Positions 45,081 through 57,900 of a DNA stretch of 64,000 nt are shown piece by piece. The stretch covers positions 20,575,917 through 20,639,916 of the forward strand of contig CM046832.1 in NCBI GenBank assembly GCA_025618425.1, given 5' to 3'. A program made the translations under genes and the position numbers. Within the stretch, counting starts at the first letter, position 1. Each line of letters starts with the position of its first letter. The notes under the pieces were generated by a model that saw only the letters and a list, made by a program, of their open reading frames with translations, was not told the origin of the DNA and ran no database searches. Source of the stretch: Heliocidaris tuberculata (Eukaryota > Echinodermata > Echinoidea > Camarodonta > Echinometridae).

Positions 45081-45484
45081 ATGCTATTTACATCATAATT
45101 CCTTTTACGCATGCGTTGCGTACGTATTGTGTGAAGTTATAAGTATGAAAATCCCAATAGACTGCACACAATGCATACACAACTCATATACGTAATTTGA
45201 GTGATGTATATCGTGCAATCTTTGAATTGGCAATTCCACACATCAGTGTATTTGCACTTGGGCTACCTTCATCCCCATGCATGACTTGTTGACAATAGGG
45301 CGTGCCGAGCATTCTGAATGTTGTTCGTATGTTCGTACCATACCATACGTTCATGTGCATGTACAACATATACGGAAGACTAAGCCACCCGCACGTTCTT
45401 GACCAGGTTTACCCCAATCTGTGCTGGTACTTCTCAGTATCGGACACCACTACCGCCTGATGAGATGATCAAGTAGAGCCTGAT
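45081..45484. other. Unassigned, no gene seen
   Basis: Contains imperfect palindromes around ACGCATGCGTTGCGTACG (about 45108). No gene supported. Confidence 0.4.
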
Positions 45485-45915
45485 TGATTAGTCACGGACA
45501 GACATTTGACAAATTTTGAAAGTTTGAAGGCCTATAAAAAATATGTTATGAGATGTGTTGAGCTGTTTTATGTTTCATTGTGAAGGGTACCACTGGAGGT
45601 GCTAAATAATGATAAAATTTGGTTGCCATAGTAACCCACTTAAAATGGAATCCATTAAATATTCAATGTCACAGAAGGACAATATAGAAATGGGTTTCTA
45701 GACTTATTGGTAGTCTTTTGTCTTTTCTATCACAAAAAATGTCGCTGACAAATTTTTTTGACTGCAAATTTTAGTCAAGTAAATTGACTTCCCTGTCATA
45801 TAGATAGTATTTTAAAGCAAGCTTTAACTTTTGCTAGAGGTCCGAAAACTTTTTGTCACGCAAGGACATTTGTGCATCAGGGAAGGAAATTTTGAGCGTC
45901 ACGGACGGACATTAA
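45485..45915. repeat. Second TCACGGACGGACA-type repeat
   Basis: TCACGGACAGACAT near 45492, GTCACAGAAGGACA near 45668, GTCACGCAAGGACA near 45856 and TCACGGACGGACAT near 45899. Related to 34561-34925 in inverse orientation. Confidence 0.6.
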
Positions 45916-46009
45916 CTTAAAAACTGCACGTAATGAGGTGTATGACTGTACAAGAGTGTACACATGAAGTAGGTCTACAGTGCGTCCCAGAAAAAAGTTA
46001 ACAGTCAGA

Positions 46010-46950
46010 AAAATTCTCCCCAAATGAATATTTCAAAATATTTTGAAGCAAGATATCATACCTGTGGGTCTCTTCTATTAAATGACACCTAAAGATCTGG
46101 CGATATTTTATGCTCAAGTGAGCAGAGGCTACTTTTGTGAAAAGGTGCAAAATCTAAACTTGACAAGAATTTGTATTTGTTCTGCTGTATCAGCAGAGTT
46201 GATAGTCATGAAAAGGCTTAGACATTTTCATACTTTAATCAATAATAGACAATTTATGAAAAAACAGGTTTTGTTCTCTGTATACATGTACTTTCGTAGT
46301 ATTTTATCAACATATTCATGCTTCAGTGAGCAATTAATTACTTTATTGAGTGTTTTGAAATATTTGTTTTGGCAAGCTTTTTATTCAAGCTGGATTTCTA
46401 AGTCAACCATGAAGTTTTGATAGGATATACATGTCAGGAAATACTTTAAACAAAGCCTATTCTTTCACAAAGTTGTGTTTTAATAATCAGAATATGAAAG
46501 TTTCTAAGCTTTTTCAAGACTCTCAACTTAGCTGATACCAGCCAGAACCACTACAAATTTTTGTCAACTATGGTTTTTGCACCATTTCACAAGAATGTCT
46601 TTTGCTCACTCGAATGTAAAATATCGTCCGATGGTTTGGTGTCATTTGATAGGAGATGCTCTAAGCTACATGTATCCATACATTTTGTAGGTGTGAAAAT
46701 TTCATGAACATATTTTGAAATGTTCATTTGGGGAGACTTATTCCAACTGTCAACTTTTAAAAGTTCTCAAATTTGTTAATACCAGCCAGAATAAAATACC
46801 AATCCTTGTCAAGCCTGGATTTTGCACCCTTTCGCAAAAGTCACTTGTCCTTACTCGAGCTTACAATATTGCCAGATTTTCTTGTGTCATTTTCATATTT
46901 GCGGGATGCGTAGCTTTAGGATCCCTGGCCATACTACATGTTTACCAGAT
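46010..46950. repeat. Diverged inverted and direct repeat block
   Basis: A ~200-bp segment (46010-46210) is inverted at about 46540-46760, and a third related piece follows to 46930. Shared motifs include TTGGGGAGA and ACCAGCCAGAA. Confidence 0.6.
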
Positions 46951-47328
46951 TTGTCATAAGTTTTCCCATCATGCAAAAATCTGACATAAATGCAAAACTG
47001 CCTGTTTCTCTGTAAATTGAAATCCTTTGTTATCTGGCACTTACATGTATCTATTCATATAATTTTAGGTCTAGTTTACGAGGCAAATTTTACCTTAAAG
47101 TAGTTTGTATCACAGAAAAAAGAAATAAAAATGCATTTTATGTATATCCAAATTGTGAATGTAACAGGGCTCCACACTGGCTTTTTTTTTTTTACAGGTG
47201 TTCGGATTTACATTTTTATGGTCTGTATGCATTGGTTTGAATTTGAATTTTTTAGTTCCGAGGGCAACATTTTTAGGCCCACATGCACCAAACCCGGGTT
47301 GGTTCCAAGCTGTTCCTTGAGTAATCTA

Positions 47329-47507
47329 CAGTTAACTCTGCATGACTCAAAGTCGCATAAGTCAATTTTACCTAAGTTGAATCAAAAAATTTTTGGACTA
47401 AACTATACAAAACATGTGTTATTTACATTTCCTAAGTCAAATTTTGCATAAGTCACCTTTTTTGCGGTCCCAACAGATTTGACTACTTCTAAATGCAGAG
47501 TTAACTG
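47329..47507. mobile_element. Tc1/mariner-like MITE, 179 bp
   Basis: Ends CAGTTAACTCTGCAT / ATGCAGAGTTAACTG, each flanked by TA. It lies 48 nt upstream of the MADF exon acceptor. Confidence 0.9.
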
Positions 47508-47555
47508 TATTTATGTTTATAATTAATGTAATTATGTAATTATATGTGCTTGCAG

Positions 47556-47683
47556 GAAAATGAACGGGACTGTAGTAGAAGTGGTGGATATGAAAGTTGA
47601 AGATCAGAGTGAGGAACATGTAGAAGCTGCACTCCATGACCAAGCCATCCCAAGGAAAGGTTATTATAACATGGATATCATAG
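47556..47683 (+). CDS. MADF-BESS gene, coding exon 1
   Basis: The exon follows a TGCTTGCAG acceptor, so at least one 5' noncoding exon must lie upstream. ATG at 47560 begins MNGTVVEVVDMKVEDQSEEH, an acidic N-terminal arm, and the exon ends after 41 codons plus one base (47683) at GTAAGA. There is no domain in this exon. The choice of this ATG rests on its position just after the acceptor and the in-frame join to the MADF domain. Confidence 0.85.
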
Positions 47684-48081
47684 GTAAGACTGACTGAAAG
47701 TGAACCTGCATTAGGTCTTCTTCTTAGTAGTAGTCTGCTTCCTTCAAGCTTGAAGATTCTTGCAGAACTTTATGAGATAGTGTGTGTCTCAAGTGTAGGG
47801 TGCATATGCCAATAATTTACAACATGCAAGTATTTATTGAGCTTCTTTGAAAAAACTTGAAGAGCCCATTTATATGTAATTTACAACATTCATGCTGAGG
47901 ATCATGTGAGAAATGATAGGAAGAGGGAAGAATTGGAACTGTGTTCAGAAGTTTTCCATGTATATTCTTGCTTCAGGAAGTTCAGGGTACAAATCAAATA
48001 GGCTTATATACATGTATACTTTGTTCCCCACTTTCCCTTATACTTGGACTGTGATAACATTCAGTTTCCTGGGAGCATTAA

Positions 48082-48623
48082 AGGGGGAGGCCACCCAGGA
48101 CTTTAGTTGATTGTAATAAAAGCAGAAAAATGAGAGAATCAGATTAGGGAAGGTTTGAGTAAAATCTGATAAGAAAGAAAAAAGTTTTGAATTCTTGAAG
48201 TTGTAATCAATCAAACACAAATTGGCAACTCTTGAGAGTTCCTCTCCCATGTGCACATTACAGAAAATTTCATAAATTTCCATTTTCTTAGTTGTTGATA
48301 ATGGAATAACTTTGTTTCATACAGGATTTGTGTAAAACATTATGTGCAATGATAATATCAACGGTGCATGTATTATTGCATATTTTCTATAGAGAAAATG
48401 GAAATTTATAAATTTTCTGTACTGAGCAAATGGGAAAGGAGCTCAGCTTGCAAGATACTGCATGGAGTTGCCAACGTGTTTGAATGATTACAACTTCAAG
48501 AATCCATAACTTTCATATTTCTCATCGGATTTTTCTCAAACTTATAGTTTCTTTAATCTTTTTCTTTAATGCTTGTTTCTTTTAAAACCAACTTAATATC
48601 AGGGTGGACTTCTGAAGTCTCCC
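48082..48623. mobile_element. Long-TIR MITE in MADF intron 1, ~540 bp
   Basis: Imperfect inverted arms of about 200 bp: GAAAATTTCATAAATTTCCA faces GGAAATTTATAAATTTTC, and TTCTTGAAGTTGTAATCA faces its inverse. Outer ends are GGGGGAGGCCACCC and GGGTGGACTTC. No coding sequence. Confidence 0.75.
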
Positions 48624-48928
48624 AGTAAAGGTGATATTTTACAGAACTTTAATTATTCCCTCGCCGACGAAGTTGGAGGGGATATACATGTACATGTAGT
48701 AACACTGCAGTCCGTCTAATCGAATTCTAAACTTTTTAATGATTGAAAACAGCTGTCTTTCTAGTGTTCTTAATCCATTTTTATTTTAATTGCTTTACTG
48801 GAAATCTCAAACCATCATTTACTATGAACTTGTTCAGGTTACCATGGAATTGTCTGTTCATTATTAGAGTTGTGTGATTCCCTTTGATTTTGCTCAGATA
48901 TTGCTCTCCATTTGTTTCCCCTTACTAG

Positions 48929-49069
48929 AGAGACAGTGTGTTGATGAGGAGCTGATTGAAGAAGTCAGGAAGCATTCCTGTATCTATGATCCGACACACA
49001 TGTATGCCAGGGATTCTTTCCTCAAAGAGACAACATGGAGGCAGATTGCATCAACCCTCAATGTTAGCA
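48929..49069 (+). CDS. MADF-BESS gene, coding exon 2: MADF domain N-half
   Basis: Encodes ERQCVDEELIEEVRKHSCIY, then DPTHMYARDSFLKETTWRQIASTLNVS: the first two helices of a MADF (Myb/SANT-like in Adf-1) domain, with the typical LIEEVRKH...LYD start and a W-x-x-I-A core. The acceptor is TTACTAG and the donor GTAAGT. It joins exon 1 through a split Glu and exon 3 through a split Thr. Confidence 0.94.
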
Positions 49070-49753
49070 GTAAGTGTAAAACAATTGAGCACAGCAGTAA
49101 AAATGATGTAAACACTTTTGTGTGAAAATTCTCATCTTTTATTCAATTCTAGATCATAGTTGTAAACTTTTGACTTTTTTTCTGAGTCAGGGATAGCAAT
49201 GCTATGTTCACAAAGTGCCAAAATCTGTCATTTAATAAGTATAGTCTTGCCCATCACTTCCACACGCTCAGCAATGTGCATTTTACTCCAGATTGTAATC
49301 ATATCAGTTACAGTGTTAGTTGCTCATGGATGACTGATTCTCTTACATATGGAGGGCTTGGATGGCTAAGTACAGTTGTCGATGCTTTATCTACTTTAGC
49401 AACTGCTTATGTCTACCCCTGATATGATATTTTTGCTCATGATTTGGTTTCTGTTGCTTATGTTTGACAATTAGGGATTCAGGTCAATGTACTTAGGATA
49501 CAGGGAAGACTCAAACTGTTTGGATAAGTAATGCCTACATGTATGTTCATACAAAAAGAGGTAAAAAAAAACATTGTTTGGCAAGAAATTTTGAAGTATT
49601 GTTCTCCATGAAGTCTGTTAGTTTTCACTTCTTACAGAGAAAGACAGTACACATATTCTCAAGAGAAGCTTCATATGACTTGTGAAAAATAAGCACTATT
49701 CTACTCTTCCAGTATCTTTATGAAAATCATTCTCATATTAAAAAATCTTTCAG

Positions 49754-49934
49754 CGGAGTATTGCAAGTTACGATGGAAAAGCCTCAGAGATCGCTTTGTG
49801 AAAACTCAGAAAGAGGAGCGGAGGAGGAGAGAAAGCGGTATCAACAAGCTTGTGAGACCTTACAGATTTGCTAAACAACTGTCTTTCCTGAAAGATTACT
49901 CAAGAGAAAGAAGACATGGTGTACCCGCTGCAAG
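49754..49934 (+). CDS. MADF-BESS gene, coding exon 3: MADF domain C-half
   Basis: Encodes EYCKLRWKSLRDRFVKTQKE and a basic ERRRRESG run, then a helix ending FLKDYSRERRHGVPAA. The C-x-x-RWKSLRDR(F/Y) motif is the third, DNA-contacting helix of MADF domains. The acceptor is TTTCAG and the donor GTATAT. It is followed by a 0.66-kb intron that contains a small hairpin insertion. Confidence 0.94.
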
Positions 49935-50306
49935 GTATATAGCGATGAGCAGGCATCAAATCATTGTTTCTCCTATGTGTAATCTAGATAGCAACTAATC
50001 TGTACACATGAAAATTAAGTGACATTACACGACCAGCCAACTACAAAGTGGAGATATGTTACATTTTGGCCCATTATAGGATTGATTTAGGATAGTCTGC
50101 ATCCCAACCATTACTTTTTTATAATGATAATTATAACTATATTTAATATATCACCTTTCTTATTCAGTAAACAATCAAAGCACTTTACGTTATCATTATC
50201 ACCCCAGCCATTGGATTCAATTACGATCCCACTCTTATAATGCACATTCTCCACCCCACCTAGGACATTCCAGACTGGCAGCCATTTTACAGGTGCACAT
50301 CTGATA

Positions 50307-50392
50307 GGATGCTAATGTCATTGTGGCTGGAAGGGCTTCCAGGAGCTTCCAGGAGCTTCCAGGAGCTTCCAACCACAATGGTATTCGCATCC
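50307..50392. repeat. Small hairpin element in MADF intron 3
   Basis: TAGGATGCTAATGTCATTGT faces ATTCGCATCCTA, enclosing a triple CTTCCAGGAG repeat. Confidence 0.8.
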
Positions 50393-50595
50393 TAACGGAA
50401 CCTATTTAACTCCAGGTTGGAGAGAAACAATGAAGATAAAATGCCTTGCTAACTACATTAGTGACATACCGGGCTCAAACCCACTACCTTTGCACCTCTG
50501 TCAAGTGATTAAAACTCTTGACCCCAACACCTTTACTATTTCTAATATTTTATGAAATAAGCAGTGTTCTGTATTTTACACCTTTTCTTTTTCAG

Positions 50596-51130
50596 AGACC
50601 AGCAACAACCTTCTACATATGTCAAAGATGTTGAAGATGAAGAGCTCAGCACACCGTCTGAGGCAGTGAGAGACGATGATGATGAGCGAGGGAGTGATGA
50701 AGCAGTGGAGCAAGGATGGGCAACAGCCGATGGCTACATCTCGTCTCCTTCCTCTCATCATACGAACAGTGATAACATCCCTCAGCATCTTCCCACAAAC
50801 AATGTCAAGCACCACAGTCCTAAAAAGAGGCAACACCTGCAAATACCTGCTAATGAATATGTCATGAACTACCTTGGCTTAGGAGCACAAAATGGTCCCT
50901 CCGCTAAAAGGTCAATGCAAGCACAATCTTCATCATCGACTTCTGAAACTCCTGGGGCTTTGAACAATGCATCATCAACGGGGGAAGATGCGGAACAGAA
51001 GTATGATGAGGTGCTTCATTTTCTTGTCAGCCTTGCACCGGCCATGAGGCGACTTCCAGCTCAAAAACAATCTCTGGCCAGAATTAAAATTCAAACTGTC
51101 CTCCATGAGCTGGAATTCAGTGGAAACTGA
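50596..51130 (+). CDS. MADF-BESS gene, last coding exon: acidic linker and BESS motif
   Basis: Starts after TTTTTCAG with DQQQPSTYVKDVEDEELS, continues through a long acidic/Ser/His-rich disordered linker, and ends with a BESS motif (about residues 286-322: DEVLHFLVSLAPAMRRLPAQ, then an ARIKIQTVLHEL helix) and stop at 51128-51130. The full protein is 326 aa. MADF-BESS proteins are sequence-specific regulators; MADF binds DNA and BESS mediates protein-protein contacts. Partners and targets cannot be told from sequence. The total CDS (981 nt) is in frame across all four exons. Confidence 0.94.
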
Positions 51131-51384
51131 AGTTCAAAAATCAACAATGTACTGATGCTGTTTAGCACAGAAATATGCAAGCGAACACAGTGTTAGACTT
51201 AGCTCTGTCTTATAAGTCACGTTACATCTTATTTCGAATTATAACTTCCACTGCCTTGCCCTTGCCCCATTCTTAATATCTTCAAGAGTGGCAAAACTAT
51301 GATGACTAGATAGCACCTCACCCTTGCCAATGTAATGTTGCATCTTACACCCTACTTGAGAAGACCTCATCCTTTTTTTTTAAG

Positions 51385-51605
51385 AACGGTGTAGTCTGAA
51401 CGGACACATTCCAATTAAGAAGAGATTGAGAAATTTGACTAGAGACTGTCTGATGCCTCCCGAAAGGAGACAGCAACCTGCAATTCCATCTCCAGTTGTG
51501 ATACCTAAGGAGAAAAACATTGCCCCAAGATTCCCTGATCATATTAATAGGTTGCAAAGTCTGCAATCCAAATGTAGCCCAGTGTCCAAAGTAGCAAGTC
51601 GTTAG
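51385..51605 (+). CDS. Orphan coding-looking 3' terminal exon
   Basis: A strong acceptor (pyrimidine run ending TTTTTTTAAG) is followed by 73 open codons: RCSLNGHIPIKKRLRNLTRD, then CLMPPERRQQPAIPSPVV and further to DHINRLQSLQSK and TAG at 51603-51605. The composition looks like protein rather than AT-rich noise. It needs one upstream base in phase. A weak GTGGAA donor near the end of the MADF-BESS coding exon would supply that phase, so it could be an alternative C-terminus. It may instead belong to another transcript or be chance. No family recognised. Confidence 0.35.
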
Positions 51606-54600
51606 AGTTTATCAACTCGCTTGATCAGGTAAATTCATCCTGTAATAACTAATCCATGTTAGTTCTGCATTCTTTGTTTTCACATTGATCATTTTAAGTT
51701 TGTGTTCAGTTATTTCATTTTGACTTTTTATTTTTTATATCTTAAATAATCTTTACTCAAGATTAATTTTTTTTTTTTTCTCTGTTCAAATTATTATTTG
51801 TTGTTGTTGTTGTTCTGTTACTTTTTTATTCAGGAATTTTTCACTCAAATTGGTTTGACAATGGATTAATTTTTTGAGCAAAAATGTTTATTTTGAGTTG
51901 ATTCTGCACCATAATATGTACCATGCATAACAGAAAAAAAAGAAGAAGATGTAACCTTTCAGGTGTAAAAAAAGTATTTCTAACACACTTAATTGCACCA
52001 CATCATGTATAAAATAACACATGATATTGAAATATATGTAATTCAGTGCATGCTGTAATATCATGCAAAACGTTATACCTGACCTACTGAAACAGGACAT
52101 TGACCAGCGCAAGTTCATACATGTTTACAAAATAATAAGTAAGGCTAACCTCCCATGGAGCAAGTTTAGATTTGCAGGTGGTAGCAAGTGCCAGAGAATG
52201 TATAAATGCTGGGAAATGGCAATTGTTCAAATCGTCTCAAACACAACTGAGAGTAGGGCACTGTAAGGTGTATATTGCAAGCATCAAATATAGAAAACTG
52301 GGGGTGGTGAATGTGGTGACAAGATTATGACTTTCAGGGGCTTGTTGGGCTGGTCTGTTTTGTTCCTTAAACTAATTCAGTATGACCTTACAGACTAAAT
52401 TCCTCTGTAGGAAGAAATGAGTCTCCCCCCCCCCCCCCCCCTTCCATTCCACACTTTAGTTGAGAGGAGCTGAAATTCATTCTGCGTTGAAGCTCCCTCT
52501 TTTGGCCTTCAAGTAAACAGTTATATATCTTTTCAAAGGAAATCAAGCAAAGTGCGAGTGTTCTTCGCAACTCCTTAAATCTGAGTTAAGTACTAGTATT
52601 GCCTTGGCTACTCTGATGATTTTTTTGTTGTTGTTGCTTTCTCACCAATTTGCTGGCACTTGCTTCCATTTCATAGACTTCAAAGTGTCCCATTAGGAGC
52701 TCTTACCCTTGGTAATTTTCAGTTCTTCATTTTTATTTTGATGATAATTTTGTTAGTTACAGTTGTAACTAATACATACATCTCAAATACATAAATCACA
52801 AATTTTGTGGATGTGGTTTTCCAACCATGCCTAATTCTATTTTATGAATTTCAAAATATATTCACAATGTTTGCCTGATTGACAGATTTTCTTGCCAGGC
52901 CAGTGCTTTTGATTTTATACACCTATATGCCATTTTCCTCCTTCCAAGGACTGGCTATATAATACATGAAAACATGTCACTGAACATACATTATGGTTGA
53001 GCTATATTTCTGTATCTATGCTGGGCTTTCTAGAATTATTTATTTTCAAGGGCTAATTTTTGTCAAACTTGGCTTGACTGTCATGTTCAGTGCATTACAG
53101 CCAATTTACTGAGGCTCTTTTGAGAGTTCTTGGAGCTACCCCACCCCCACGGCCACTTGACTTCTTCTCGTTGGATAATAACAATTTTGGTAGGTGCATT
53201 CTGTAGGACTGAATTTTATATGAGTTAGCACAAAGGCTAAACAGAGTCGAATGTTACACTTCCCCTACTGCTCATAGTATTGAAATATCTGTCCTTGGTG
53301 ACAATAGAAGTATTAAGTTTAAAGATATAAACTTTATTAAAATTGACTTTGTGTCAAAAAAAATCTAATTGTTTAATATCCAGTGGATTCATGATATAAA
53401 TTGTTCACATGTTGTGAATGTGATAAAACTTGCTTGCTTTACTTCCAATATCCGGTATTCTATTATAAGATAAACTAGAACTTGTACCACCTTGCACTAT
53501 TTTTTTTTTCTCCCCAAGCACATGTATTGAGTACTGATGAGATCAGGTTACCAACTACAAAAGATTGTAATTAAAAATATGAATTATATGAGTAGATTGA
53601 AATAATCTACTGATAATACCATGAGCAAAAGCTCGTTGGTTAGGTCAGTAGTCTTGGAATTAGAAGACCATAGGCTTCAGATTATTTAAGCATATAATTT
53701 AGCACCACAAAAATTGGTCAATTAAGAGAGATGTTTTTAACCTCAGTTAATTATAGTCATTGATTTTTATATCTAGAGAAATGGCCTTGTGATGGCAGTA
53801 ATTCATGATTTCAAATATTCTGGTCATACAGAAATCTAGCAGTATGGCAATAGCACAATCGTTTATTTATGCAGCAATTTAAAAAATACTGGGATCATTT
53901 TATTGTAGTAACAATAGTAATTTACATGTCATTGGTGTAGGATTCAATTCAATATTTCTAAATGAAGGAAATAAGAGGCAGAGAGAGAATGAGAGACAAA
54001 GTAAAAGAGAAAGAGAGAAAGAGAGAAAGAGAGAAATAGCAGAGAAGCAAAAGTTGTGTCAGATTATTGTAATTGGCTCCTGTGTAAAGATGATTTCATG
54101 AGTGCATGTGCTGGAAAATTATCTTCTTGACATTGCTGGGGGGGGGGGGGGGGGTCACTTTGTTTTATGCCTCCACTCACTGAAGGTGGTGCCAGAGGCA
54201 TTATGTTTTAATCAAGTATTCTCTGTTCAAAGAGATGTTGGTATTCATTTCATATGTGAAGTTTCCGATCGTAACATTTTGTCCCTCAGACAAAATACAA
54301 ATTGTTATCACTCTACCAAAATAAAAAATAAAAAGGGAAGGAATTATAGTATATATGTAAAAGTCTCTGGATGGCAATTTTTTATAGTATATATTATTAC
54401 CTATACAGGGCATTTTAGCTGCAAAATAAAAAGCTGTATTTTACGCGCTACTCCCAATCCGTCACCGGAGCGGGTAGTATTTGCCATATTGCCCTCTTCC
54501 AGGTTTTCCCCATAGACCACTGTACTAAAAAAGAGGGCAACATTTTGCCATATTCCACCCTTTCGTGTCAGTGCGCTTATCAAAGTGCATACGCGCATTA

Positions 54601-54790
54601 TTGAGTACACGTAATAATGTGTACGAAAGGCTTAAACAATGGATACGCGCTGTAACAATTTACGTCACAATTGCTTGGCCAAGATTACATACCTGTATGA
54701 ATAACCTGAAATCAGAGGGTCTGACAGGCAAACAGACATGTCTGTCATTGCTACAAAATAGGCATATGCATAATATAGGTAATAGTAATA
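51606..54790. other. Downstream of the MADF gene, no gene seen
   Basis: AT-rich DNA with a poly-C run at about 52427-52441, a GA-rich patch at 53975-54040 and a G run at about 54139. Part may be 3' UTR of the MADF gene, but I cannot place a poly(A) site. Confidence 0.45.
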
Positions 54791-54934
54791 ATAATATTGA
54801 CTGGCTCTACTTTCGGGGAATATCGAAAATGTTGCCCTTAAAAGAACCATATTGCCCCCATCTTAGACTCAGGGCAATATGATTCTGTTGCGGGCAACAT
54901 ATTCGATATCCCCCTCAAGGCCAGTCAATATTAC
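54791..54934. mobile_element. TIR element, ~144 bp
   Basis: ATAATATTGACTGGC faces GGCCAGTCAATATTA, with inner inverted GGGGAATATCGAAAATGTTG / GCAACATATTCGATATCCCC. A sequence related to its interior lies at 54480-54560. Confidence 0.75.
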
Positions 54935-57900
54935 ATAATTATATTATGCAAAATTGGGAAGGGGTAATAGATATTTCTTGAATATTCAAGGCAGTGGCCT
55001 AATGAAAGATGCCGGCACAATCAGTGGTGTTTATAGGGAGACTCAAGGTTTGGTCTGTTGATAAAGTACATAACGCCCTCTTGTGAACATATTCTTACAT
55101 TGACTGGCGAGATAGTAGTCTGGTTCAACTTGAAACCTCATTCATAGTATTATCCTAAGAGCCGTCTAAAAAAGGGTGGGGCTTTAAGATGAAGGCAGGT
55201 GAGGAATAGCACATGTAGTAGGTTTGATAGTTTATCAGTCGTTAAAAAGCTACCATGTTTTCATTCAGTTTCACAGAAAAAAATATCAGTGAATGCTTTT
55301 TTAGTTGATACCCTACCTGTATATAAAACATGGATGATATATTTTTTTCCCTCTGTCTCAATTCCAGTATCTGTGGCAATAAAATTACCTTGAATAATCC
55401 CCCCCCCCCCCCCCAAAAAAAAGGACTAGAAAACACAGAGCTAAATGTTTCACTTCATCAATGTTCTGACAGGCACAAACTGTTCTTTACAGTGAATCTT
55501 TACCAAAAATGTGTAGCTGTTATCTAGCCATCAAGCCATCAATTCCTTTTTAGCATGCAGTCTACTAGCCATAGAGTTAGGCAAATGTGTCATTCATTAA
55601 AAATGACTAAAGAATGGATGTATGTACCCAACTGTTGTAGTCTTAGCCAATAAGATGAGCATTCTGAGTGTTATGCTGGATCTCCTGAAGATTTTAGATT
55701 ACTTTTCTGCTCTTGTCAATGAGGCTGGAACATGTTATATTCTCTAATCAAATTGAGGATTCTGTTGTAAAGAAAACAACATTAAATACAGGATGATAGG
55801 GATCAGGGGTGTCGCCTGTTTAGAATGCCCCTGATATAACTTGGATGAAGACAGAATAGCTAGAACACCAACATCATGACTCCAATTGAAATGAATTTGA
55901 TTTACAGGAAGTGGTACATTGGTTGATAAAGATCTGTAGACTAACCTTTTTTTTTTTTTAAAGAAAAAGAGAGAGATAAGGAGGGAAAATTGAAGAGCAG
56001 CTTTTGGATGATGGATTGATGATGACATGAAAATATGGACATTGTGGAAGAAAGTGGGAGCAAAAGGTTGAGTAAGATAGAGGAGATAAACAAATCAAAT
56101 AGAAAAGTGGCAGCATCCTCTGAGGGTCATAGATTAAGGAGAACATCTATGCACGTGCATTAGACCCCTGAATGAACCGGCCCCGAGACATAGGGTCATT
56201 CACGCTCGAGTAACGATCCGCCGTGCAGATACACTTCAGCACATACATTTCCTCGTCTCATCTGCATGAGCGGACAGATGCATTTCATGACTATACCATC
56301 TAATATTACTCTGGGGTTTAGATGTCTGTTCTCTTATTTCTCTGTTGCTCATCCCATGATGGCAGATAAATACTATTGAAGATAAAGACAAAGTATGAGA
56401 GGAAGAGAGAGGGGGAGATGTTCAGGAAGATTGCAGAAGAAGAAAAAAAATCAATGCGATTGATTCACTTGAACTTGGGAACCCTGAGCTCCTTAAATGC
56501 AACATCTCCAATCATCTGTCATTCATGCCTGAGCGATAATCAGAACATCACTTGGCAAACATAATTTCTCTCTTTCTCTTCATATAGTGGCTCCCACCCA
56601 ACATGTGATATATGTTTTCTTTCTTTCTTTCCCTCTCTTATGTTTGGCCTCCCTCTCTCTTGTCATATTTACTCTCGGCTTCCATCCTTTCTTTTCCACT
56701 CTTCCTATTTATGTCTGTCTATCTCTCTCTCTCTCTCTTTCACTCTCTGTGTCTGTGTTTGTGTCTGTCTATGTGTGTCTATTTCACTCTCTTTCTCTGA
56801 GTCTCTCATCCTCTGTCTCTTTCTCTCCCTCTCTCTCTTTCCATCTTTCTCTTTTACACAGATCTATATTTTGAAGGGCACCTTGCATATGCCACTCAGA
56901 GACGGTGGGGTGGCTCTGAGAGAAGACAGATTTGAAAGATTGAGCTAGAGAAAAATGATATGGAAAGGAAAAAGATGGAGAAATCTAGCCAAGCATGAGG
57001 TGGGTTGCTCCATGGTTGCTTGTAAAGAGAATGTTATGTAAGGGTGAAGGCAGGAACAGGCTGATATGAAATGGGAAGAAAGCGGTGTCTGAAAAGTCGA
57101 AACATGGAGTGATGTGGACAGAAAAGTCTTCCATTTTGATATTGTTTTTTGTCAGATTCTTTATTTTGTTCATATCATTTTTGCGAGAGGATAAAATAAA
57201 AGCAATCATGATATATTTCTACTCTTCTTTTTTTTTTCTGTGTGAGCGTTCCCAATACTTTTTAAGTTTTAAGTATAAAAACAGTTGAACTTTGATTTCC
57301 TGCTTTTTTTTTTAGAACCTCAATACCACTCCTGCTTTCACCCTCACATACTCTTTATTCACACATTTATTAGAGAGGTAGAAAGAAAGAGAACTGGGCA
57401 AGAGAAAAAAAAGTTGACAAGGTAGAAGAGAAACTGCACACAGTAACCAAGAAGACTGAAAGATAAAGTAACAACGAAATACAAGAATGTGGCCAATCTT
57501 GTTGTAAACATATTGGTGACGAGTGGCCATGAGATGGACAAGAAGATTCAATCTGATCACCTCGCTTGCTTCTAAGATTTCGATGAGCCCATAAAGCTTG
57601 GGATTTCAGATGAAGTATCATCCTCATCAGACAATCGGTCATTCACGCCTCCATGGTGATAGGCACTCCGATTGCTCTAAGCAAACACATTTTCTCAGCT
57701 CATCTGCATTTATAAGTAAGGGGGTTCATTCGGAGGCCGGTGCACTGTATCAGGATCAGTCTTCGGTAGTTTGATTAAGAGAGTGTGAGCGTAGTGACAG
57801 CTTGTGGGTTTTAATTGCGGCGCTTGTTTGATGGTGCTTGCACCTTTCTTCTCCACCCGTTCTTCCCCCCCCCTCTCTCCCCCTTTTCTCCCCTCTCTCT

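Noticed and set aside
54102..54515. 137-codon open frame on the plus strand
   Set aside because: Starts next to a poly-G run (Gly repeat), has no domain and no flanking splice signals. It reads like chance in AT-rich DNA.
56587..56948. Overlapping Ser/Leu-rich open frames on the plus strand
   Set aside because: They translate a CT microsatellite; composition is repetitive and there is no conserved motif.
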